Shown here piece after piece: positions 12,431 through 21,366 of a DNA stretch of 64,000 bases. The DNA is taken from the NCBI GenBank assembly GCA_023375785.1, contig SZWC01007341.1, positions 22,623-86,622 of the forward strand, given 5' to 3'. The DNA is from Penium margaritaceum (Eukaryota; Streptophyta; Zygnematophyceae; Desmidiales; Peniaceae). Positions within the stretch are counted from its first letter, which is position 1. The number at the start of each line of letters is the position of its first letter. The notes beneath the pieces were generated by a model. The model was not told the origin of the DNA. It worked only from the letters and a program-made list of their open reading frames with translations, and did not search any database. Position numbers and translations under genes: made by a program.

Positions 12431-12464
<34 letters not shown>
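12317..12464. repeat. (GA)n microsatellite in left LTR, with gap
   Basis: A GA dinucleotide run with a G8 interruption, broken by 55 N at 12,376-12,430. The true length is unknown. The equivalent tract in the right LTR is gap-free. Confidence 0.95.
12376..12430. other. Assembly gap (55 N)
   Basis: A run of 55 N inside the GA microsatellite. Both sides are pure GA, so the gap is probably an unresolved simple repeat. Confidence 0.99.
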
Positions 12465-12470
<6 letters not shown>

Positions 12471-12899
12471 TGAGGTGAGTGATGGTCGGCAAGTGCTGAG
12501 CAAAAGAGCAAGGGTGACGGAGCGAAGAGCTGCGAGTTGGGAGAGGTTGGTGAAGGCAAAGTATGTGAGATGGGAGCAGAGTGCAGACACGGCGGCGAAG
12601 CCGCGGAACCAAAGGGGAACAGGATGGGAGAATTGTTCTTGTTAACTGATGGAGGGAATGAACATCCTCCTAACATACAATAGAACAGGACAAGATAGTT
12701 GTTAACGACTTCTTTCCGCTAGGCGTACGCGTAGTGGTAGGATCGCCTTATTAGGGGTGACTCGACTCTGGTACAACAGTCGTGCCCAGCTGATTGTTTT
12801 TACTGAAGTTGGTTCGAAAGATCTGAGCCCATACGGAGAACTCGGATTATCCGAGGGGAGCTGGAGATGACCTTGTCGGAGTCATTTATTTTCCTTTCA

Positions 12900-13265
12900 T
12901 GAAGCTCTATTGCCACAATGTGAAGTTGTCGCGGAACGCGCAATGCAACTGAAAGCGTCCTTGTGCCGAGCGAAGAAGCGGTGCGCCGGTCAGAGGAGCG
13001 ATTGATGATCGAGTGGGCGTAGGGGCAAAACCACGTACACTGCGGAGATTTCAGCGTGGGCACAGGTCGTCGCAGAACAGGTGATTCGACCGGGCGGATC
13101 TGTGTGCCAAGCAGTCAATGAAAAGTGGATGGAGGAGGAATGCTGAACTGCGGAGTGGGCGCAGGGGCAAAACCATGTGCACTGATGAATAGAGGGGTAG
13201 AATGCGGGAAGGGGAAGGCGAAGGCCAACGCGCCGCTAGAAATTTGCTGCCGGCGTGGGTGCAGG
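12900..13265. other. Interior of outer element, left part, with ~140-bp modules
   Basis: The first 30 bp (TGAAGCTCTATTGCC and on) resemble 21-bp array sequence. Then come two degenerate modules starting GTYGTCGC (about 12,927 and 13,065) and ending GGGGCAAAACCAYGTRCACTG. The same module recurs at about 19,130-19,260, right of the nested Copia. No coding sequence is seen. The last five bases, GCAGG, are the Copia target duplication. Confidence 0.6.
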
Positions 13266-13989
13266 TGTTGGCTCTAGTGGGTGTGGAGGCACCCTCAAGG
13301 ATGCCTAGCTCTCACTGAAGCATGCTACCAGTGTTTGGGCAGCCAATGGACACCAATGGTGAATAGTGTGGAGCACAAGGGTCACGGATGTGAGTGGGTA
13401 GAACACGTCGCATTCAGTATATCTGAATCGAAACACTTTTTTGTTAGTTAGCACAGTGAGATTACATCTGATCCTTATAGCCTGTGATCTAAGCTTTCCA
13501 GCACATCCAAGCACGCCCAAAACAGAGGAGTAGAGCCCCTGCTACGGCCGTCGAAGTAACCCTTGGTGGAGCCGTCCACCTTGCCTTGCACGCTAGGCAA
13601 TGGGAGGCGCTTTGACGATGAAACGTTGAAGCGCATTTCCTCGCCTAGAAGTCAAGGAGAAGTTCACCCTCATCAAGGAGAGTCTTTTGGTTGCTTCCTT
13701 TATGGCGCTGGTGCATTTGGGGGTCGTTGGAGACGAACTCAGATCACTGGTGGTGGATTATCCGGCCACCCATGGCGGGTACCAGATTCCACCCCCCCAA
13801 CACCCGAATTTTGGGCTAGGCTAACTTTCTGAATACTCACTCAAATTGAGCGATTCAAAGCTCGATCCTGCATGGAACAATCCAAGGAATCCAAATCTAA
13901 AGTCAGATTAGGTTTTCGACCACTCCTCTGTGGTCGAACCAGGGAGTACGATCAACGGCACTCATGGCAAGGGGCACACCATGTCAACA
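13266..13989 (-). repeat. Copia 1 LTR, left (3' LTR)
   Basis: Begins TGTTGGCTCTAG and ends ACCATGTCAACA. It matches 18,259-18,982 at the same length with scattered substitutions. A short open frame at 13,563-13,832, repeated at 18,556-18,825, lies wholly in the LTR and is not a gene. Confidence 0.95.
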
Positions 13990-14001
13990 ATCTCCCCCTT
14001 G
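13990..14001 (-). promoter_or_regulatory. Copia 1 polypurine tract
   Basis: The minus strand reads CAAGGGGGAGAT directly before the 3' LTR. This is the expected site and composition for plus-strand DNA priming. Confidence 0.8.
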
Positions 14002-14042
14002 TACTGCAGCCTTGATGCCCTGTCCTTGGGACCTGTAACATT

Positions 14043-14843
14043 TCAATCCTCATGGCGCAGACCAAGCTCCATGCAGCTCACGTCGTGCCTGTCCTTGGAC
14101 TGTGCCTTGGTCATGGCATCGGCGAGCATGCGCTTAGTGCCACAATGCACAATAGCCGCATCTCCCTTCGCCACCAAGTCCCTCCCGTAGTGATGCCGGA
14201 TCTCAATGTGCTTGGTCCTCCTGTGCAGCACCGGGTTCTGGGTAAGGCTGATGGCACTCATGTTGTCGACATTGAGTAATGTCAGCTTCCTTTGCGGCAC
14301 ACCGATCTCCTTATGCAGCCACCGCAGCCACACCGCCTCCTTTGCGGCTTCTGCGAGCGCGATGTACTCCGCTTCGGTGCTGGATAGTGCCACACAATCA
14401 TGCTTCCTGCTTGCCCATGAAACTGCTGCACCACCAAGCACAAACACGTACCCCGACGTTGATTTTCTGTCATCCACATCACCAGCCCAGTCAGCATCCG
14501 AATAGCTGACCAACTTGAGGGCGTCGTCACGCGCTCCCCCTCCAAACACGAGCCGCGACTGTTCTGTCGCCTTGAGATAGCGGAGGATCCGCTTCACCGC
14601 TTGCCAATGCAGCGGCCCGGGGTCAGCAACATAGCAGCTCACTTGGCCCTCCGCAAAGGTGAAGTCGGGCCGCGTTGCCACCATGGCGTACATGATGCTC
14701 CCCACCGCGGACTGGTACGGCACACCTGCCATCTCCTCCTTCTCATCATCCGTGCTCGGCCCCATGCTCGAGCTTAGCTCACATGTAGTGGTCATGGGTG
14801 TATCGATGGGGTTGCACTCCTCCATGTTATAGCGGCGGAGCAC
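14043..14843 (-). pseudogene. pol: Copia 1 pol part: RNase H and end of RT
   Basis: The minus-strand translation carries copia RNase H hallmarks: YQSAVGSIMYAMVATRPD, LHWQAVKRILRYLK, SYSDADWAGDVDDRKSTSGY, LSSTEAEYIALAEAAKEAVW, and a C-terminal TKHIEIRHHYGRDLV. These identify the C-terminal end of the copia polyprotein, which degrades the RNA strand during reverse transcription. It is part of a broken fossil and is not expected to make an active product. Confidence 0.93.
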
Positions 14844-14846
14844 TTC

Positions 14847-15623
14847 TTACACGTACTTTGCCTGCCCCATCTCCAGCATGCGTGCCTTGCGGTCCCTCTT
14901 GATGGCGACACCGAGGTAGTACTCGAGCTCGCCCATGTCGGTCATTTTGAACCGACCTGCCAGTTGCCGCTTCAAGATCACCAACTCCTCCATGTCCGAT
15001 GACACGAGGATGAGGTCATCCACGTAAACAACCACAACATGGTGCAACCCCGGCTGCTTCCACACGTACACGCTGTGATCCGCCTCCCAGCGCTTGAAGC
15101 CAAGCTCGGCCATGAAGCCGTCCATTTTCAGGTACCACATGAGTGGCACTTGCTTCAGCCCGTAGAGCGCCTTGCGAAGCCGGCACACCTTCCCCGATGG
15201 CGCGTCCACCCCCTCCGACACCTCCATGTAGACCTCCTTGTCCAGGTCGCCGTTGAGGAGCGTGGTTTTCACGTCCATTTGGTGGACTTCGTAGTCGCAC
15301 ACTGCCACCACCAAGAGGATGGAGCGGATGGAGGTGAACTTCACCACCAGTGCGAAGGTTTCATCGTAGTGTTCACCCTTCCGCTGGGCATACCCCTTTG
15401 CGACCAGCCGCGCCTTGTACCGCTCCACCTTCCCCTCTTTGGTGAGCTTTTTCTTGAAGATCCACTTGGAGCCAATGATTTTCGCGCCCTCCGGCCTGTC
15501 AATCAGCTGCCAAGTGCCGTTCTCTTCATGGGAGGCGAGCTCAAATTTTGTAGCTCCCTCCCACTTAGCCCCATCCTTCTGCTGCAACACCTCCTTGACG
15601 GTATCGGGCTCCTCTTGCACCAA
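14847..15623 (-). pseudogene. pol: Copia 1 pol part: reverse transcriptase
   Basis: The minus-strand translation matches the copia RT domain (RVT_2 type). It has ENGTWQLIDRPEGAKIIGSK, a KARLVAKGYAQR stretch, VHQMDVKT with the first catalytic aspartate, KALYGLKQ, and the YVDDLIL active-site motif. The domain would copy element RNA into DNA. It sits between the linker and RNase H parts, as in intact copia elements. Confidence 0.95.
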
Positions 15624-16193
15624 GAACGCTCAAGCGAGCCCGGTCCAGATGCCCTCCGCGGCATCGTACCTCTTTGTCGTCCTCCATGCGCGTCCGCTTC
15701 TTCGGGGATGCTGCTGTTGAGGCTGCTACTGCTGCTGCCGCTGCTGCTGCTGCTCCTGCCCTCTCATGGCGCCACTCGCACCGCTGGCCTGCTCCCCCTC
15801 TCTCGGGGACCGTGGAGATGCGGGCTCACTCCATGCCTCCTCGTTCAGCTCCACTGCTGCCGGCGCTTCAGACTCATTGTCCAACTCGGCTGAATGCAAA
15901 TCAGCCGCTCCAACATCGCCCGGATGGTTCTCGCCGGTTTGAGCCGATGGGATGTCACCCTCTTTTGTTTCCTCCGGCGTCTCTCCCTCGAGGAGTGGCA
16001 GCCACTCCTCCCACTTGGAGAGACCAGCATCCTTGTCCGTCCAACAGCTATCCTCGTCAAACGTGACATCGTGACTCTTCACGATCTGCTACCTCTGCGG
16101 GTCGAAGAGCCGGTACGCCTTGCTCCTGCTCTCGTACCCGACGAAGGTGCATCGGCGAGTCCGCGGGTCCAGCTTGCCCCGCCCCTCCCGTGC
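15624..16193 (-). pseudogene. pol: Copia 1 integrase-RT linker
   Basis: The minus-strand translation contains KSHDVTFDED, typical of the region after copia integrase, then an acidic low-complexity stretch and a glutamine-rich run from CTG/CAG-like codons near 15,725. Copia linkers are normally poorly conserved. The tract is visibly decayed. Confidence 0.7.
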
Positions 16194-16955
16194 CTACACA
16201 ACAACATGTGCAACACAACCAAACATGTGGAGGTGTGCCACAGTTGGCTTCCTCCCTCTCCACACTTCTTGTGGCATCTTCCACACCTTGGACTTCACGT
16301 CTTTTAGCGGCTTTGTCGGCATCAGGTTTATGATGTACGCCGCTTTCCATGCCGCCTCGCCCCAGTACCTCTGCGCGAGGCCGGCATCGCTCAACATGGA
16401 CCGGACCATGTTGAGGGCGGTGCGGTTTTCCCTTTCGGCGACGTCGTTCTGCTGCTGAGAGTGCGGCATAGTTTTCTTCCACACGATCCCCTTGCTCTTC
16501 ATCCATGCCGAGCAGCCCTCGTACTCGCCACCGTTGTCGCTCCGGAACGCCTTCACCTTCAACTCTGTTTGCCGCTCCACAGCCGCCATGAATTCCTGCA
16601 TGCACGACAAGACATCGCTCTTCCTCTTGATGATGTAGAGGTAGAGCTTGCGGCTGTGGTCATCGATGAAGGTGACAAAGTAGCGTGCCCCACCAATGGA
16701 GGGCTTGAACGGTCCGCACACATCTGCGTACACCACCTCCAACTTCACCGATGCACGCGTCCCTTTACCATTAAACGGCTGCCGTGTCGCCTTGCCCACC
16801 ACGCATGGCTTGCACACGGCATTCTTGGCTACATCGAGGCCCTTGACCTCAAGTCCCCGCACCACTTCCTTCTTCTCCATGTCCCTCGCAGTTGAGGGAG
16901 CGATGTCACATAGGCGGCGGTGCCATAGGTCCAGATTTTCTTCATCCTTCCTCAC
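16194..16955 (-). pseudogene. pol: Copia 1 pol part: integrase
   Basis: The minus-strand translation starts with a gag-pre-integrase zinc-binding region (LWHRRLCDIAP, then CKPCVVGKATRQPF), followed by the integrase core with the D, D and E motifs: YADVCGPF, FRSDNGGEYEG and NDVAERENRT. The later MPQEVWRGRKP and LHMFGCVAHV stretches are standard at the end of copia integrase. It would insert element DNA into the host chromosome; here it is a fossil part. Confidence 0.93.
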
Positions 16956-17000
16956 AAGGTTGACAGCGTCAGTCCTTACTGCATCGGCAAGAACCTTGGT

Positions 17001-18191
17001 TCAAAGAAGGTACAGGTCCTCCTCCCTCTTGCCACGCGCAATCACCTCGCCATCCCCCTCCTTCCGGATGATGGCCTCTTTCTTGTTGGAGAGCACCTCG
17101 CGCCCCTTGTCGGTAAGGCGGCTCACTGACAGCAGGTTTACCCCAAAGTTGGACATGTGGAGCACGTCGTAGATGGTGCATGGAATGACTTTCCCATTCA
17201 CCACCGACTCCATGCGAACATTGCCTTCGCCCGCGGCCAACTCCGTTTTGCCGTTGGCCACTGTCATGCGCCGCTCGGTGGCGTCGTAGGTGACGAACGC
17301 CGCCCGGTTGCATTGTGTGTGGCGGCCTGATCCGGAGTCGATCACGGTGACTTCCGGATCTTTCAAGTCGGTAGATTCCCTGGCCATCATGGCTTGGATA
17401 TCCTTCTTCCCGCCCTTTCCGGGCTGGTCCGACTTCTTGTTGGGACAATCGCGTCCGTAGTGGCCCTGTTTGCCACAATTTGAGCACTCCCCCTTGTTGT
17501 CACCTCTCTTGGTGCCCTGCTTGGCACCCTTCCCCTTCTTGCCTTCCCCTCCACCTTGAGGGCGGACGGCATAGGCGGAACTTGATGTGACCCCGCTCTC
17601 TCTCCCACCACGCCGCATCCATTGATCGCGGATGTACTCAGCCACCTTTGGGTACTTTAGCTCATCAGCGGTCCAGCCACCTACGACGGTGATCATTGGA
17701 CTCCAACTGTCCGGCAAGGCCAGAAGGAGGATCATGGATTGCAGCTGAGGGTCAACCTTCCATCCGGTGGCTACGCACTCGGCAGTGAGGGACTCAATCT
17801 GCTGCAGGATCTCCATGATGTCGTCGCCTTCGTTGGCTCGGAGGGTGACGAGCCTCTTGAAGACGAAGAGCTGATTAGCAAGGTTGGTGGACTGATAGAT
17901 GGTACAGAGTTTCTTCCAGGCCTCCGCGGCCTCCGTGCATCCTTGAATCAGTGCGCGCTGCGGTGGAGCTAGCGCTAACACCAACAATGCAAGCGCCTTC
18001 TTGTTGCGCTTCTTGTACTTGTCCACTTCCTCCAGCATCGCGGTATCCGGAGGCGCCGTCTCTTCACCGTTGACCAGCTCAAGCAGGCCCTTGTCATCGA
18101 GGTAGACCTCAAACCGCCACCTCCACAAGGGGAAGTCGTTTCCATCAAACTTGGAGACAGCGCCGATGCTCTCTTGCTCGGTCGTTGCCAT
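17001..18191 (-). pseudogene. gag: Copia 1 gag and protease part
   Basis: A 396-codon minus-strand frame. The N-terminal two thirds is a UBN2-type copia gag (FDGNDFPLWRWRFEVYLDDK near the start, then WKKLCTIYQ and MEILQQIESL). A CCHC zinc knuckle (CSNCGKQGHYGRDCP) lies near residue 235. A retropepsin-like aspartic site (VIDSGSGRH) lies near residue 285, followed by VNLLSVSRL. Gag forms the virus-like particle and the protease would cut the polyprotein. The start codon lies about 70 bp inside the 5' LTR boundary, as expected for copia. Confidence 0.93.
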
Positions 18192-18258
18192 GGCACACGA
18201 CGGTAGCGTGAAAGTTGTTGAGCTAGTGTCCTTCTAGGCACGTGGGTCCATAACCCTT

Positions 18259-18982
18259 TGTTGGCTCTAGTGGGTGTGGAGGCACCCTCAAGGATGCCTA
18301 GCTCTCACTGAAGCACGCTACCAGTGTTTGGGCAGCCAATGGACACCAATGGTGAAGAGTGTGGAGCACAAGGGTCACGGATGTGAGTGCATAGAACACG
18401 TCGCATTCAGTAGATCTGAACCGAAACACGTTTTTGTTGCTTAGCACAGTGAGATTACATCAGATCCTTATAGCGTGTGATCTAAGATTTCCAACACATC
18501 CGAGCACGCCCAGAACAGAGCAGTAGAGCCCCTGCTACGGCCGTCGAAGTAACCCTTGGTGGAGACGTCCACCTTGCCTTGCACGCTAGGCAATGGGAGG
18601 CGCTTCGACGATGAAATGTTGAAGCGCCTTTCCTCGCCCAGAAGTCATGGGGAAGTTTATCCTGGTCAAGGAGAGTCTTCTGGTTGCTTCCTTTATGGTG
18701 CTTGTGCATTTGGGGGTCGTTGGAGACAAACTCAGATCACTGGTGGTGGATTATCCGGCCACCCATGGCGGGTACCAGATTCCACCCCCCCAACACCCAA
18801 ATTTCGGGCTAGGCTAACTTTCTGAATACTCACTCAAATCGAAGGATTCAAAGCTTGATCCTGCATGGAACAATCCAACGAATCCAAATCTAAATTCCGA
18901 TTAGGTGTTCGACCACTCCTCTGTGGTCCAACCAGGGATTACGATCAACGGCACTCATGGCAAGGGGCACACCATGTCAACA
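18259..18982 (-). repeat. Copia 1 LTR, right (5' LTR)
   Basis: A 724-bp direct repeat of 13,266-13,989 with TGTTG and CAACA ends, followed by the target duplication GCAGG. It would hold the promoter for the minus-strand element. The adjoining sequence below 18,259 is not a clear match to the common initiator-Met primer site. Confidence 0.95.
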
Positions 18983-19589
18983 GCAGGCTGCTACGAAGCA
19001 AGCACCTTGCTCGTGTAGATCCTTGTACTGGCCACAGATGCTAATGATTGCTGATCAGGAAGTGGAAACTGATGAGAGAGAGGGTGCAGGGGCAAACCGC
19101 GTGCGCTGTAGGAAGTTTCTGCGTGGGTGCAGGTCGTCGCGCAACAGGGGATGCAACCCGGCAGATCCTTGTGCCGAGCGGAAGAACGATGCGGAAGCGG
19201 AAGAAAGCGGGGACGGCTGATGGCTGAGTGGGCGCAGGGGCAGAACCACGTGCGCTGCAAAAGCTGATGAGAGGGGGGCTGATACAGAGGCAATTCGAGG
19301 ATGAGACAAACAAAACTTAGAGAAGCTGATGCGAAGAGGGACAAGAGGAGTCAAAAGGAGAAGATGATGAATGGAGGAAGAAGGCAGACAATGATGTTGA
19401 TGGTACGCAAAGACGGAGAGGATGGCGTTGATGGAGGAGGTACAGTAGGAGGATGATGCTAGACGATGCGGTGGAGACGAAGGAGGCTGGGAGGATGGAG
19501 ATGATGCGCTGAGAGGAGTTACAGTGGAGAATGGCAGACTGGCGGAGGTTGCAGCGGACGCAGGGCGAGGCAACCAGGTCCTTTGTTGT

Positions 19590-19800
19590 CAGGAGAGTGA
19601 CAGCTTGTTCCCCAGTTGGCCCGAGACCGACGGGCAGGAAGACTGGTGGTGTCCAATATCCCGACAGCTGGAGGAACACGGTTGCAGCAGGGCAAGTCGT
19701 GAGGTAGGCAGTGGTGCTGATCCGTGAATCAGGAGAGTGACGGGTTGTTCCCCAGTTGGCCCGAGACCATCGGGCAGGAAGACTGGTGGCGTCCAGTGTC
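19590..19800. repeat. 140-bp-spaced direct repeat inside outer element
   Basis: CAGGAGAGTGAC followed by GTTCCCCAGTTGGCCCGAGA and GGGCAGGAAGACTGGTGG occurs at 19,590 and again at 19,730. Each copy runs about 70 bp with a few substitutions. No protein function is recognised. Confidence 0.85.
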
Positions 19801-20292
19801 CTAGTGGTGGAAGGCGATCTGTCGTTGTTGACGACAAGCATAGGCGACGCAGGAGAGCGGCTCGAGGTAATGGATGTGAGAGAGCTGAGGCAGACGATGC
19901 GAATGGAAAGGATGAAGCTGAGGGAGAAGATGAAGAAGGAAGAAGTACTTGCAGGAGCTAGGATGAAGCGTTGTGGGAGGTTGCAGGCGGTAGGAAGGTT
20001 CCAGGAAGATGACAGTAGATGGTAGCTCGAGAGCTCCTTGCGACTGTTGCTGACGACGAGTCACCAATTGTCGGCTGCGGGCGCGAGATGGGCGAAGGGC
20101 TTTTGCAGGGTGACGGGTCGGTTCTTCAGCGCAAGGAGCACTTCAGGCGGTGCTACTGATGCTAGCAACTAGCGGAGCAGAGAGGTGCAACGTGGCGGTA
20201 GAGGGGGCAGATGAATGCTGACCGGGAAAGCAAAGCAGCGATGGTAGTGGCGCGATGACTGGGTCACAGGGCACCAGGTGTTGTTTCCTGAG

Positions 20293-20304
20293 ACTCTGAT
20301 ACCA
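20293..20304 (-). promoter_or_regulatory. Primer-binding site of outer LTR element
   Basis: The minus strand reads TGGTATCAGAGT immediately inside the right LTR. This matches the usual initiator-Met tRNA primer site TGGTATCAGAGC at 11 of 12 bases, and it fixes the element's direction and the LTR boundary at 20,305. Confidence 0.85.
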
Positions 20305-20928
<624 letters not shown>

Positions 20929-21347
20929 TGAAGCTCTAGTGCCACAGTGTGACATTGTAGTGCCAAATTGTGAAGCACTAGTGCCAAAGTATGATGCTCT
21001 TGTGCCAAAGTGTGTCGCTCTAGTGCCAAAGTGTGACGCTCTAGTGCCAAAGTGTTACGCTCTAGTGCCAAAGTGTGACGCTCTAGTGCCAAAGTGTGAC
21101 GCTCTAGTGCCCAAGTATGACGCTCTAGAGCCAAAGTGTGAAGCTCTAGTGCCAAAGTGTGATACTCTAGTGCCAAAGTGTGAAGCGCTAGTGCCAATGT
21201 GTGAAGCTCTAGTGCCAAAGTGTGAAGCACTAGTGCCAATGTGTGAAGCTCTATTGCCAAAGTGCGGCGCTCTAGTGCCAAAGTGTGCTGCTCAAGTGAC
21301 AAAGTGTGACGCTCTAGTGCCAAAGTGTGAACCTCTAGTGCCAAGTG
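20929..21347 (+). repeat. 21-bp satellite array, block B (forward)
   Basis: About 20 units in the same orientation as block A, continuing the unit interrupted by the LTR nest. It ends at a head-to-head inversion point at 21,348. Confidence 0.95.
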
Positions 21348-21366
21348 TTCCACTTTGGCACTAGAG
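21333..21366. repeat. Head-to-head inversion point of the 21-bp array
   Basis: CTCTAGTGCCAAGTG (21,333-21,347), spacer TTC, then CACTTTGGCACTAGAG (21,351-21,366). The arms are complementary apart from one missing base. Left of this the array reads forward; right of it, everything to 60,508 reads reverse. Confidence 0.95.

Larger units (their letters stand above)
12158..12899 (-). repeat. Outer-element LTR, left copy
   Basis: Matches 20,305-20,928 over its length, with a (GA)n tract in the same place. It carries about 110 bp near 12,570-12,690 that the right copy lacks. TGAAG flanks it on both sides (12,153-12,157 and 12,900-12,904), and a short remnant of 21-bp array follows on the right, as if it were a solo LTR. 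The hairpin CTCGGATTATCCGAG at 12,841 is kept in both copies. Confidence 0.8.
13266..18982 (-). mobile_element. Ty1/copia retrotransposon fossil 1 (complete ends)
   Basis: A 5,717-bp element on the minus strand with 724-bp LTRs at both ends, LTR termini TGTTG and CAACA, and a 5-bp target duplication GCAGG (13,261-13,265 and 18,983-18,987). Parts run in copia order on the minus strand: gag with zinc knuckle and protease, integrase, linker, reverse transcriptase, RNase H, polypurine tract. Integrase lies before RT, which separates it from gypsy elements. The coding region is broken in a few places. The LTRs differ at roughly 16 of the first 270 aligned bases by eye, so it is a moderately old insertion. 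It lies inside the outer LTR element. Confidence 0.95.
18983..20304. other. Interior of outer element, right part
   Basis: No gag or pol homology is visible; open frames here are low-complexity shadows. It holds one full copy of the module seen left of Copia 1 (about 19,130-19,260, ending GGGGCAGAACCACGTGCGCTG in spirit) and a purine-rich GATGATG/GAGGATGG stretch at 19,340-19,520. Confidence 0.6.

Noticed and set aside
12270-12676. Arg/Glu or Ser/Leu repeat proteins at the GA tracts
   Set aside because: These are translations of a dinucleotide microsatellite, partly across a gap; the same applies at 20,385-20,722.
13563-13832. Small protein gene present twice (also 18,556-18,825)
   Set aside because: Both copies lie entirely within the Copia 1 LTRs; the duplication is the LTR itself.
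19055-20067. Minus- and plus-strand frames of 70-170 codons right of Copia 1
   Set aside because: They are low-complexity, overlap on both strands and have no domain. They look like shadows of repetitive non-coding interior.
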